DNA of 9,865 bases from NCBI GenBank assembly GCA_964648215.1, contig CAZYMF010000181.1, positions 1 through 9,865 of the forward strand, written 5' to 3'. Position numbers and translations under genes: made by a program. The DNA is from CAZYMF01 sp964648215. GTDB taxonomy: Bacteria; Desulfobacterota; Binatia; HRBIN30; JACQVA1. The first letter of the stretch is position 1. Each line of letters begins with the position of its first letter. The notes under the pieces are model-generated. The model made no database searches. It was given only the letters and a program-made list of their open reading frames with translations, and was not told the origin of the DNA. Shown piece after piece: positions 1 to 7,278 of this stretch.

Positions 1-69
1 GTGGCCTCGCCCAGCCCCGGGAAGGACTCGGAGCCACAAGCGGTCTGTTGCGAGGGGCTGCAACGCGGC

Positions 70-95
70 GCGGGGCCCGATCACACGTGCCCCGC
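70..95. other. GC-rich stem-loop downstream of the lipoprotein gene
   Basis: GCGGGGC at 70-76 pairs perfectly with GCCCCGC at 89-95 around a 12-base loop. It lies 25 bases beyond the stop codon of the minus-strand lipoprotein gene and could mark the 3' end of that transcript. No T-run follows on the minus strand, so it does not meet the usual intrinsic-terminator pattern. The rest of bases 1-119 holds no gene that I can recognise. Confidence 0.25.
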
Positions 96-119
96 CCGCG
101 ACGGTGTCTCGGTGCCGGC

Positions 120-1133
120 TCAGGATTCCTTGTGCAGGTCGACCAGGGCGTAGCCGTTCGACATCGGCGGAAATGATACCGTGGTGACCGTGTACAGGCC
201 CTCGATGGTGTTGCCGCCGAGCAGCGACAGCGTGAAGACGATCACGTTGGGGTTCGGCGGCCCGACGTTGTAGCTCAGGGCCTCGGCGCTGCGCACGACC
301 ATCGTGATCTGATTGCCGCCGACGAAGACGTTGCCGCCGAGGTCGGTGACCTGCACCTGGCCGCCGGCGACCTCGATCTTGATCCGGGCCGATTCGTGGA
401 CCCCGGTGGTCTGGTTCACCTTGCTGCCGCTCCACGTCCCCAGCATGGCCGAGGAGATTCCCGGGGGCACGACGCCCGTCGTCGGTGTGGGATTGGCCCC
501 GCCGCCCGTTGGTGTCGGCGTCGCGGTAGGCGTGGGTGTCGACGTCGGACCGGTATCGTTGCTCGTCGGCGTCGGTGTCGCCGTGGGGTTGCTGCCGCTG
601 ATCGTGCCCGAGTACTGGGCCGAGTTGAGCGACAGTGTCATGCTGCCCCCGCCGGGGAAGAAGGGCAGGATGCCGCTGAGGTCGACCTGCACCGGCTGCC
701 CGTCGTTGTCGGTGAAGTTGCCGTGGACCGAGAACTCGCCGGTCTGCGGGTTCACCGTGCCGCTGAGATTGGCCGTGGCGATGATGGCGGCGGCGCGGCC
801 GAGGCGCGTGGAGCCGGCCGTGGCGAAGAAGTTCACGGTGTTGCTGTCCGACACGGTGAGCGTGCCGCTGGCGTCGCCGTTGGCCTGCACGGTCAGGTCG
901 ACCTGCCCGCTCTGGCCGTTCGCCAGGGCCACCGTGCCCGTGTAGTTGCCGGCGATCGCCGGCGGCGCCGGCGTGTCCGTGGGCGCGGGCGTGTTGGTCG
1001 CCGTCGGGGGTTTGGTTGCCGTCGGTGTTCCGGCCGGGCCGTTGTCGTTTCCGCCGCAGCCCGACGCGAGCAACAGGGTCGTGAGGGCGCATGGCATCAG
1101 CCACGCCGCCAGGGTTCTATTCGGACGGGTCAT
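120..1133 (-). CDS. Secreted Thr/Pro-linker lipoprotein of unknown function
   Basis: A 337-residue protein. It starts with a short basic N-end (MTRPNR), a hydrophobic stretch and a lipobox-like LLASGC, with Cys26 as the likely lipidation site, so it is predicted to be exported by Sec and anchored in a membrane. Residues 31-59 are a Thr-Pro-Ala linker. Residues 60-180 form a Gly/Thr/Val-rich, probably all-beta domain containing YTGTV, LSGTV and YSGTI echoes. Residues 183-217 are a second Thr-Pro linker, and 222-337 form a second beta-rich domain starting LGTWSG. I chose ATG 1133 because GGAGG sits 8 bases upstream and the signal peptide begins there; the frame stays open upstream to 1382, but that part overlaps the ATPase gene and looks non-coding. 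I recognise no enzyme motif. Surface binding or an envelope-structural role is possible but unproven. Confidence 0.82.
   Translation of the reverse strand: MTRPNRTLAAWLMPCALTTLLLASGCGGNDNGPAGTPTATKPPTATNTPAPTDTPAPPAIAGNYTGTVALANGQSGQVDLTVQANGDASGTLTVSDSNTVNFFATAGSTRLGRAAAIIATANLSGTVNPQTGEFSVHGNFTDNDGQPVQVDLSGILPFFPGGGSMTLSLNSAQYSGTISGSNPTATPTPTSNDTGPTSTPTPTATPTPTGGGANPTPTTGVVPPGISSAMLGTWSGSKVNQTTGVHESARIKIEVAGGQVQVTDLGGNVFVGGNQITMVVRSAEALSYNVGPPNPNVIVFTLSLLGGNTIEGLYTVTTVSFPPMSNGYALVDLHKES
483..587 (-). repeat. Degenerate Thr-Pro codon repeat (second linker)
   Basis: On the plus strand this tract is built of degenerate GTCGGCGTCG / GTGGGTGTCG units. On the coding strand they encode PTATPTPT-like dipeptide repeats (lipoprotein residues 183-217). 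The repeat separates the two beta-rich domains and is the sort of tract that changes length by slippage. It is a coding repeat, not a mobile element. Confidence 0.6.
957..1043 (-). repeat. Thr-Pro-Ala linker repeat (first linker)
   Basis: This encodes residues 31-59 of the lipoprotein, made of TPTAT, TNTPAPT and DTPAPP units directly after the lipidated cysteine region. It looks like an extended spacer holding the first folded domain away from the membrane. It is more degenerate at DNA level than the second linker. Confidence 0.5.
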
Positions 1134-1185
1134 CCCCTCCACCTCCAGGGTAGAATTTTTCACTTGGCCTGGCGTTCGAAGGCGA

Positions 1186-1198
1186 TGAACAATGTTCA
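1186..1198. promoter_or_regulatory. 13-base palindrome upstream of the lipoprotein gene
   Basis: TGAACA-A-TGTTCA is a perfect inverted repeat with 6-base arms and a 1-base centre. Its near edge is 52 bases upstream of the lipoprotein start codon, in a locally AT-richer island of an otherwise GC-rich window. The position and symmetry fit an operator for a dimeric regulator. I could not assign convincing -35 and -10 boxes around it, so the function is inferred. Confidence 0.3.
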
Positions 1199-1251
1199 AC
1201 CAAGCCGAACGGGAGGCTGAACGGGTGCGAAAAGAGAGTTCCGGGGAGATG

Positions 1252-1269
1252 AAAAGCGGCCGGCGGCCG
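1252..1269 (-). terminator. Weak intrinsic-terminator-like hairpin after the ATPase gene
   Basis: Read on the minus strand, CGGCC-GCC-GGCCG forms a 5-bp, all-GC stem with a 3-base loop, followed by C and a TTTT run. It begins 3 bases beyond the ATPase stop codon. The stem is short and the T-run has only four bases, so termination may be partial. It would separate the ATPase transcript from the downstream lipoprotein gene. Confidence 0.35.
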
Positions 1270-1272
1270 GGG

Positions 1273-4200
1273 TCAGAGGTCCCAGTGAATCGGCGCGCGG
1301 ACGTCCGGGACGTAGACGCAGAAGGTACCGGTCTTGATGGTGGACTCGAGATAGTGCCCGAGAATGGGGTTGCGGGCGGCAATGCGTTTGATCACCGACC
1401 TGATCGCGCGGGTGACGTTGAGGCGGGCGCGTTCGCCGGCGCTCGACGCGGTGCGATCCCGGCCTTGCAGCCCCAGCGCGCGGGCCAGCTCACGGGACAG
1501 GAACTCGATCTCACGCCGTAGCGCCGCGGCGCGCTCGCGATCGTTGAAGCTGGTGGCCTCGTCGAGCTGCTCGCGCAGGTGGGTGAGCCTCTGCTTGTAG
1601 GTTGCCTTGGCCTGGGCATCGAGCAGCGGCTCGCCGCGCTCCGGATCACCGCTCACCCGCAGGCCGAGCTGCGCGATCTCGTTGGCGTTCACGCCTCGCC
1701 CGGCGGCCGCTGCCGGAGAAGTGTCGGAGGTGGCGAGATCGAGGGCGTGGAACTCTCGGCCGGGATGCCGCAACAGATGGGCGATGTAGCGCAGCCCCTT
1801 GGTGTCCTTGAGGCGCAGGAGAGAGCCGCCGCAACCGACGGTCCAGTACTCGCCCTCGAGGTGGAAGACGCCGGCGCTGGTGTCGCTCTCGGCTTTGGCG
1901 CTGGAGCCTCGGCCCGTGCCGGCGCCCGCGGCGGGCGCTTGCGGTGCCGGCGACGCCGGCCCGCGCTTGGCGGGAAAGCTCAGGACCCGCGCTTTCCGGC
2001 CTCGTTTCCCCGCCGGTGCTCGCTCTTCCCCGCTCTCGTCGTCGACGACCGCCGGGGCGTGCGTGCGGCCGCCATAGGCCCGCGCCCGCCGGATTTCGGT
2101 CTCGGGCAGCGCGGGTGTGGCGGCGGCTTGCGACAGCAGGGCCCGCGCCCGAGTCGCGGTCGGCGACATGCCGAGCGGCTCGGCAACTTGCAGCGCCTGC
2201 GCGGCGAGATCGTGCGCGCGCGGGCCGTCGCCCGGGGCGTTGCGGCAGAGCAGCATGCGAGCAAAGTCGCACTGCGCCAAGGCCAGGGCCGGTCCGCCGG
2301 CCATCGCCTCGATTCGATCGAGCGCTGCCTCGAAGCATCGTTCGGCTTCTGCCCAATCGTTGAGAACCGTGGCCAGGACGGCGAGCGCGTGGGAGGCGGG
2401 TCCGAAGCAGACGCGCATGCCGAAGGAGACGTTGCGCCGCTCGCCGTAGCGGAGCAACCGCTCGCGCAAGAGGGCGGCGCGACGAGTGTCACCGAGGTAG
2501 GCGCAGATCTGGCTCAGCCAGGGGATCAATGCCTCGAGAGCGTTGGCGCGCTCCAGATGGGCAAAGTCGTTCGCGGCCAGCAGCTCGAGCTCCGCTCGGG
2601 TTTGCTCGCGCCGATCCAGGTCCATGCACACGAGCGCCAGCATGCAGTGCACGGCCGGCACGTGCGGCAGCTGGGCGACGGCGGCGCGGGCGAAGGGCTC
2701 GATGACGTCGTGGCGGCCCTGCAGGCGGTGGAGAACGAAGAGCTGGACGCGGACGTTGCCGGCGGCGTTGGTGTCCTGCACGCGTTCGGCGATCAGCAGG
2801 GCCTGCTGGGCGAGCGCCTCGACCTCGGCGAAGCGTCCTCGCCACAGCGCGTGCATGGTGCGGAGATTGGCCGCGCCGCAGAGGTAACGCGGCTGTCGCA
2901 GCTCTTCGGCGAGCCGGGCGCATTTGGTCAGCTCTTGCTCCCAGGTCTCGGTGGCCCCCATCTCAATCAGATCGAGCAGCCGCCAGGTCTGCGCCTGGAT
3001 GGCCATGTCGCCGTCGCCGGCCTGCTCGGCCAGGCGCAGCGCCTCGTTGGCCACGGCCATCCGCTCGGCGACGTCGGGAGAGCTCCACAGGGCGAAGTGA
3101 CGCGCGTTGACGGCGTAGGCGAGGGTGGCCGGATCGCCGAGCCGGTGGGCGATGTCGACGGCCTCCCTGCTCAGGGCCGCGCGCCGTTCGGCGGCGTCGG
3201 AGAAGTAGAGCTCGACCGCCAGCCGGGCGAGCACCAGGGCGCGCCAGCGGCTGTCCCGAGGCTCGAGCCCGCGCAGGGCTTCCTCGAGCAGCCGCACCAG
3301 CGCGTGATCGACCACGCCGCCCACGGGCAGGCCGAGCCCGGCGCCGCCGCAGCCGAGAGCGGCGCGGGCAAACGATTCGCGGGCGTCCAGCTTCCTGGCG
3401 AGCTCGGCGGCGACGGAAAAGGTGGCGCGGGCGTCGGTGCTGTGCCACGCGCGCGCCTGTGCCTCGCCGAGCGCCAGCAGCAGGTCGAGTCGCTCGGCTT
3501 CCTGCGGCGAGTCGCGCAGCGCCAGCACCTGCAACGCCTGCTCGTACCAGTGGGCCGCTTCTTCGTGGGCCAGCAGCGCCGCGGCCTGGCGCCCGGCGCG
3601 CACGGCGTAGGTGATGGCCCGGTCGACCCCGCCGCCCGCGGCGGCTTGCAGGAAGTGATGGGCGACCTCGGTGAGGACCGAATCCGGATGATCGCCATGG
3701 ATCGCCTCGAGCGCCTCGGCCACCCGGCGGTGCAGCTCGACCCTTTGCGGCAGGGGCAGGTCATCGTAGAGGGTCTCGCGGATCAGCGCGTGAGTGAAGC
3801 CGTAACGCCCCAGCTCGGCGGCCAGCTTGATGACGATGCTCGCCGCGGCGGCCTCGTTGACGACGTCGAGCAGGTCGGCGGGCGCCAGCGAGCCCACCCT
3901 CTGCAGGCAAGCCAGATCGAAGTCGCGGCCGATGACGGCGGCGATCTCGAGGGCCCGGCGACAGCGCGCCGAAAGCGGGCGCAGGCGCTCCCGGGTGGCC
4001 TCGCGTACCCCGTGCGGAATGCGCAGCCCCGAGAGCTCGGTGCGGCCTTCGGAAACCAGGAGCCGCACGATCTCGTCGACGAAGAAGGGGTTGCCGTCGG
4101 TGGTGCGGTACACGGTGGCCACCAGGCTCGGCGACGGCTCGAGGGCGAAGACCCGCTCCATGAAGCGGCGCACGTCCTCCTCCGACCAGCCCCCGAGGGG

Positions 4201-4872
4201 CAGGCGGTTGCCGTTGCGGGTGATCATGCCGAGAATCTTTCCGAGCTCCGGCCGCCGCTGCGCCTCGACGGCGCGATAGGTGCCGATCACCAGAATGCGC
4301 GCGGTCACCAGCTCGCGCGCCAGGAACTGCAGCAGCAGCAGGGACGGCTCGTCGGCGGCGTGAAGATCGTCGAGAATCAGCACGAGAGGCTGCGCGCCCG
4401 CGACGTTCTTGAGAAACGTGACCGTGGCGTCGAAGAGCGGGAAGCGCGCGTGCTCGGAGTCGATCGGCGAGGGTGCCGGCGACTGCGGCAGCTCGGGCAG
4501 GATCTCGTGCAGCTCGGGAATCAGTCGCGCCACGCGCGCCGCCCCCGATCCGAGATGGCGGCGGAGCGCCGCCGTGTCGAGCCCGGCGAGCAGCGCCCGG
4601 ATCGCCTGGATCCAGGGCCAGTAGGGCGGGGCGCCGCCCCCTTCCCAGCAACGACCCCAGAGAACGGGCGCGCCGCGCTCGGCGGCCGTGGCGGCGAGCT
4701 CCTCGGCCAGCCGCGTCTTGCCGATGCCGGGCTCGCCGGCCACCAGAAACAGCCGGCCGCGCCCGCCGGCGGCTTCGAGCAGACCCGCTTGCAGCTCGCT
4801 CAGCTCGCGCTCGCGGCCGACGAACGACCGTGCCGTTCGCATCCCGGAGGCCCCCCCACTGTCGCGTGTCAC
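1273..4872 (-). CDS. Large STAND-type AAA ATPase with TPR-like sensor region and C-terminal winged-helix-like module
   Basis: A 1199-residue protein, probably cytoplasmic. Residues 17-55 carry the FVGRERE entry motif and Walker A GEPGIGKT (46-53). Walker B LVLILDDLH is at 163-171, an IGTYR sensor-like strand at 196-200, and the family-typical DGNPFFVDEI at 259-268. This is an AAA_16/STAND NTPase core. Residues about 380-920 are Ala/Leu-rich paired helices of TPR type, a probable ligand- or partner-sensing array. A low-complexity Ala/Pro/Lys linker (930-1000) leads to a C-terminal module: GSLLRLKDTKGLRYIAHLL (1016-1034) resembles the winged-helix opening of SARP-type regulators, followed by a coiled coil (about 1085-1132) and a conserved-looking tail ending TGTFCVYVPD (1181-1190). 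No kinase, cyclase or LuxR-type HTH is fused. The start at 4872 is GTG; ATG at 4842 (residue 11) is an alternative just before FVGRERE. It is divergent from the MFS gene and may regulate it, which is an inference. Confidence 0.88.
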   Translation of the reverse strand: MTRDSGGASGMRTARSFVGRERELSELQAGLLEAAGGRGRLFLVAGEPGIGKTRLAEELAATAAERGAPVLWGRCWEGGGAPPYWPWIQAIRALLAGLDTAALRRHLGSGAARVARLIPELHEILPELPQSPAPSPIDSEHARFPLFDATVTFLKNVAGAQPLVLILDDLHAADEPSLLLLQFLARELVTARILVIGTYRAVEAQRRPELGKILGMITRNGNRLPLGGWSEEDVRRFMERVFALEPSPSLVATVYRTTDGNPFFVDEIVRLLVSEGRTELSGLRIPHGVREATRERLRPLSARCRRALEIAAVIGRDFDLACLQRVGSLAPADLLDVVNEAAAASIVIKLAAELGRYGFTHALIRETLYDDLPLPQRVELHRRVAEALEAIHGDHPDSVLTEVAHHFLQAAAGGGVDRAITYAVRAGRQAAALLAHEEAAHWYEQALQVLALRDSPQEAERLDLLLALGEAQARAWHSTDARATFSVAAELARKLDARESFARAALGCGGAGLGLPVGGVVDHALVRLLEEALRGLEPRDSRWRALVLARLAVELYFSDAAERRAALSREAVDIAHRLGDPATLAYAVNARHFALWSSPDVAERMAVANEALRLAEQAGDGDMAIQAQTWRLLDLIEMGATETWEQELTKCARLAEELRQPRYLCGAANLRTMHALWRGRFAEVEALAQQALLIAERVQDTNAAGNVRVQLFVLHRLQGRHDVIEPFARAAVAQLPHVPAVHCMLALVCMDLDRREQTRAELELLAANDFAHLERANALEALIPWLSQICAYLGDTRRAALLRERLLRYGERRNVSFGMRVCFGPASHALAVLATVLNDWAEAERCFEAALDRIEAMAGGPALALAQCDFARMLLCRNAPGDGPRAHDLAAQALQVAEPLGMSPTATRARALLSQAAATPALPETEIRRARAYGGRTHAPAVVDDESGEERAPAGKRGRKARVLSFPAKRGPASPAPQAPAAGAGTGRGSSAKAESDTSAGVFHLEGEYWTVGCGGSLLRLKDTKGLRYIAHLLRHPGREFHALDLATSDTSPAAAAGRGVNANEIAQLGLRVSGDPERGEPLLDAQAKATYKQRLTHLREQLDEATSFNDRERAAALRREIEFLSRELARALGLQGRDRTASSAGERARLNVTRAIRSVIKRIAARNPILGHYLESTIKTGTFCVYVPDVRAPIHWDL

Positions 4873-4992
4873 TGCTGTCCGTCCCTCGTTCCCCGTGCGA
4901 GCCGGCGCGCCCGTCCGTGCTTAGGTGCCCTCATCGGGCCTTCGGGTCAAGTGCCGTGGCGGAGCGGCTGCGAACGTTGTAGGAAGACCCGC

Positions 4993-5040
4993 ATGCGTCG
5001 AGCCGATCGCGCCGATCGCCGGTCGAAGAGAGCGTCCTGA
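4993..5040 (+). other. Possible 15-codon Arg-rich leader frame before the MFS gene
   Basis: ATG at 4993 follows AGGAAG with a 7-base gap, a better ribosome site than the MFS GTG has. It encodes MRRADRADRRSKRAS (6 Arg and 1 Lys in 15 residues) and stops at TGA 5038, two codons before the MFS start and in the same frame. It could be a leader whose termination feeds re-initiation at GTG 5044. Alternatively, the TGA could be a recent mutation or read error shortening the transporter's N-end. It could also be chance. Confidence 0.25.
5002..5019. repeat. Tandem 9-mer GCCGATCGC in the ATPase/MFS gap
   Basis: GCCGATCGC occurs twice head to tail. Each copy contains the palindrome CGATCG, so the pair also reads as CGATCG-CGC-CGATCG. 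It is 25 bases upstream of the MFS start. It may be a small operator or simply repeated Ala-Asp-Arg codons of the leader-like frame. Confidence 0.3.
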
Positions 5041-5043
5041 GCC

Positions 5044-6288
5044 GTGCCTACGCTGCCGACGCGGTTGCGTTCGCTCATCCCGCGCGAGCTCGACCCCCGG
5101 GTAGTCGTCTTCTCCCTGGCCTCGATGGTGATCATGCTGGGGGCCGGCATCATCTCTCCCGTGCTGCCGCTCTACGCCACCGAGTTCGGTGCCTCGTTCG
5201 CCGGGGCGGGTGCCCTGGTGTCGGCCTTCGCCCTCGGCCGTTTCCTGTTCGACTACATCGGCGGCGCCCTGGCCGATCGGGTGCCGGCGCGCTGGCTGGC
5301 GGCCGGAGGCGCGGGCCTGACAGCCCTGGCCTCGCTGCTGTGCGGTCTGGCGCACAGCTTCTCGATGCTGATCCTCTATCGCGGCCTGGAGGGCATCGGC
5401 TCGGCCTTCTACGTGACCACGGCGATGGCCTTCATCACGCGCACGGTCACGGCGGAGAAGATGGGGCGGGTGATGGGCTTCTACCAGGGCATGATCCTGC
5501 TCGGCATCTCCTTCGGGCCCGCGGTCGGCGGCTACATCGCCCACGTCGCCGGGCTGCGCGCGCCGTTCTTCGCCTACGCGTTGCTCAGCGCCCTGGTGGC
5601 GGTGACGGCGGGCCGCCTGGTGGGGGACATGCCGCCGCCGCACCCGAGCGCGACGGGGGAGAAGCGGGGCGATGCGTTGCGAGCCTTGGCACGAGACCGC
5701 GCCTTCGTCTTTGCCATCGTCCTCACCATGCTCATCTTCGGCACCCGGGCGGGGCTGCGTCTGAACCTGATCCCGCTGTTCGCCGATGCGGCTCTCGGTC
5801 TGAACGAGTTCTGGATCGGCGTGCTGCTCACCGCCACCGCCTTCGTCAACTTCCTGGTCCTCTGGCACGCGGGGGCGATGATCGACCGTCACGGACGCCG
5901 GCGCGTCGTGCAGCCCGTGCTGCTGGTGACGATCGCCGTGGTCGCCGTTTTTCCCTGGTCGCGCGGCTTCTGGTCGTTGCTGCTCGACGCCGCCTTCCTC
6001 GGCGCGGTTCTCGGCTATCTCGCCCCGGCACCGGCGGCGATCATCGCCGACATCACGCCATCCGAGATCAGCGGTCAGGCCATGGGGGTCTATCGCATGG
6101 CGGCCGATCTCGGCCTGCTGATCGGACCGGTGACCTTCGGCTACGTCGCCGGCGGCTACGGCTTCGCGGCGGGCTTCGGGTTCAGCGCGGTGCTGGTGGC
6201 GGCGGTCTGGGCGTTCGGCACGCGCACGCGCGAGACCTTGCGCTCCTTGAGCGTTCGGGTAACGGCGGGCCGCGTGGTCATCTCGTAG
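5044..6288 (+). CDS. MFS transporter, drug/H+ antiporter-like, 12 TM
   Basis: A 414-residue inner-membrane carrier of normal MFS length. Hydrophobic segments are spread evenly in two six-helix halves, with a hydrophilic loop at about 194-218 (MPPPHPSATGEKRGD) between them. The loop 2-3 signature GGALADRVPARW (73-84) is MFS motif A, repeated more weakly as GAMIDRHGRRR (277-287). GISFGPAVGGYIA (154-166) in TM5 matches the antiporter motif C pattern (gxxxGPxxGG), which points to proton-coupled export. The substrate cannot be told from sequence. The start is GTG at 5044, with an in-frame TGA two codons upstream; its ribosome site is weak (GAAGAGAG about 13 bases away). An internal ATG exists at residue 28 but lies inside TM1. 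The gene is divergent from the ATPase and its stop is 3 bases from the stop of the convergent hydratase gene. Confidence 0.9.
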   Translation: MPTLPTRLRSLIPRELDPRVVVFSLASMVIMLGAGIISPVLPLYATEFGASFAGAGALVSAFALGRFLFDYIGGALADRVPARWLAAGGAGLTALASLLCGLAHSFSMLILYRGLEGIGSAFYVTTAMAFITRTVTAEKMGRVMGFYQGMILLGISFGPAVGGYIAHVAGLRAPFFAYALLSALVAVTAGRLVGDMPPPHPSATGEKRGDALRALARDRAFVFAIVLTMLIFGTRAGLRLNLIPLFADAALGLNEFWIGVLLTATAFVNFLVLWHAGAMIDRHGRRRVVQPVLLVTIAVVAVFPWSRGFWSLLLDAAFLGAVLGYLAPAPAAIIADITPSEISGQAMGVYRMAADLGLLIGPVTFGYVAGGYGFAAGFGFSAVLVAAVWAFGTRTRETLRSLSVRVTAGRVVIS

Positions 6289-6291
6289 CGG

Positions 6292-7086
6292 TCACCTGCC
6301 TTTGAACACCGGCGCGCGCCGCTCGACGAAGCTGAGAGCGCCCTCACGATGATCTTCGGTGGTGAACAGGTAGCCGAGCGTAACGCCGACGTAGGCGCCG
6401 AGGTCCTGGAGGTTGCCGTGTGTGGCGCGGCGCAACCCTTCCTTCATGTAGCGGAGCGCCAACGGCGCGTTGGCGGCGATGCGTTGCGCCAGCTCGCGTG
6501 CGGCCGGCAACAGCTCGGCGTGGGGGACGGTGCGCGACACCAGCCCGATGCGCTCCGCCTCGCGCGCGTCGATGACGTCGCCGGTAAACAGCAGCTCGGC
6601 CGCCCGCGAGGGACCGACGGCCTGCGGCAGACGCCACAGTCCGCCGACGTCGGCGATCAATCCGCGCTTGATGAACAGCTCGGAGAAGCGGGCCTTGTCC
6701 GAGGCGATGCGGATGTCGCACAGCAGGGCCAGATCCATGCCCCACCCGACCGCCGGACCGTTGACCGCCGCGATCACCGGCCGGTCGCACTCGAGCACGG
6801 CGGCCGCGGCGGGAGTGGGGCGCGGCCGCACCTCGCGCAGCGCCGCCACGGCCGACTCGCGCTCCGCGCCGAGCATGATCGCCTTGACGTCGTCGCCGCT
6901 GCAGAAGGCGGGGTCCGCTCCGGTGAGGATGACGCAACGGACCTCGGGATCGCGCTGCGCCCGATGGAAGGCGGCCTCCAGCTGCGCGTAGGCGTCGCGG
7001 TTGAGGGCGTTGCGCACGTCGGGACGGTTCAGGGTGATGGTGGCGACGTGATCGCCGAGCTCGTAACGAACCAGAGTCAATTCCAT
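6292..7086 (-). CDS. Enoyl-CoA hydratase/isomerase (crotonase) family protein with altered catalytic residues
   Basis: A 264-residue protein, the usual length for the family, acting on acyl-CoA thioesters in the cytoplasm. Crotonase landmarks are ITLNRPDVRNAL (17-28), the first oxyanion-hole region FCSGDDV (61-67), AAVNGPAVGWGMDLA (106-120), GLIADVGGLWRLP (142-154) and AELLFTGDVIDAREAERIGLV (163-183). Aligned by eye to rat crotonase, Glu144 becomes Asp118 and Glu164 becomes Phe137. Asp118 and Asp146 instead match acidic residues of dienoyl-CoA isomerase and PaaG-like isomerases. Simple hydratase activity is therefore doubtful; an isomerase or other crotonase-fold reaction is more likely. ATG 7086 is chosen because AGGAG lies 6 bases upstream; the frame is open further upstream but looks non-coding. 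It converges with the MFS gene and is not obviously in an operon. Confidence 0.88.
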   Translation of the reverse strand: MELTLVRYELGDHVATITLNRPDVRNALNRDAYAQLEAAFHRAQRDPEVRCVILTGADPAFCSGDDVKAIMLGAERESAVAALREVRPRPTPAAAAVLECDRPVIAAVNGPAVGWGMDLALLCDIRIASDKARFSELFIKRGLIADVGGLWRLPQAVGPSRAAELLFTGDVIDAREAERIGLVSRTVPHAELLPAARELAQRIAANAPLALRYMKEGLRRATHGNLQDLGAYVGVTLGYLFTTEDHREGALSFVERRAPVFKGR

Positions 7087-7188
7087 CTGCCTCTCCTTCC
7101 GGGCTTCCCGCCCGCGGGGGAACGCTCCTCGAGCAGGCCGCCCCGGGCGACCGAATCGGTCAGCCGTTCGTCGGTGGCCCGCAGCCGC

Positions 7189-7215
7189 GAGCGAGTGTGG
7201 TCTCCGCGCTCGCTC
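7189..7215. repeat. Inverted repeat GAGCGAG/CTCGCTC
   Basis: GAGCGAG (7189-7195) and CTCGCTC (7209-7215) are perfect 7-base arms with a 13-base spacer. The element is about 100 bases upstream of the hydratase-family start codon and 158 bases upstream of the glycosyltransferase. It could be an operator or an RNA hairpin in a leader; it could also be chance in GC-rich DNA. Confidence 0.3.
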
Positions 7216-7278
7216 TTCCTTGCCGCTTCGGCCAGGGCGCGTCAAACTGGATCCCATGGGACGATACGCCGCCGCGAG

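Larger units (their letters stand above)
4873..5043. promoter_or_regulatory. Divergent intergenic region between ATPase and MFS genes
   Basis: These 171 bases separate two genes transcribed away from each other, so both promoters should lie here or just inside the genes. I could not identify clear sigma-70 boxes. The region contains the Arg-rich 15-codon frame at 4993-5040 and the tandem 9-mer at 5002-5019, described separately. Confidence 0.4.

Noticed and set aside
483..587. CRISPR-like or VNTR array
   Set aside because: The repeat units are short, degenerate, without spacers, and encode the Thr-Pro linker in frame.
1134..1382. 83-residue N-terminal extension of the lipoprotein
   Set aside because: It overlaps the end of the ATPase gene and would bury the signal peptide; ATG 1133 has GGAGG at the right spacing.
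1579..5040. 1153-codon open frame on the plus strand opposite the ATPase gene
   Set aside because: It is antisense to a protein with clear Walker motifs; its translation is Gly/Arg/Gln-rich with no domain, as expected where stop codons are rare in GC-rich DNA.
6286..6294. Bidirectional terminator between the convergent MFS and hydratase-family genes
   Set aside because: The stops are 3 bases apart and I found no hairpin with T-runs on either strand there.
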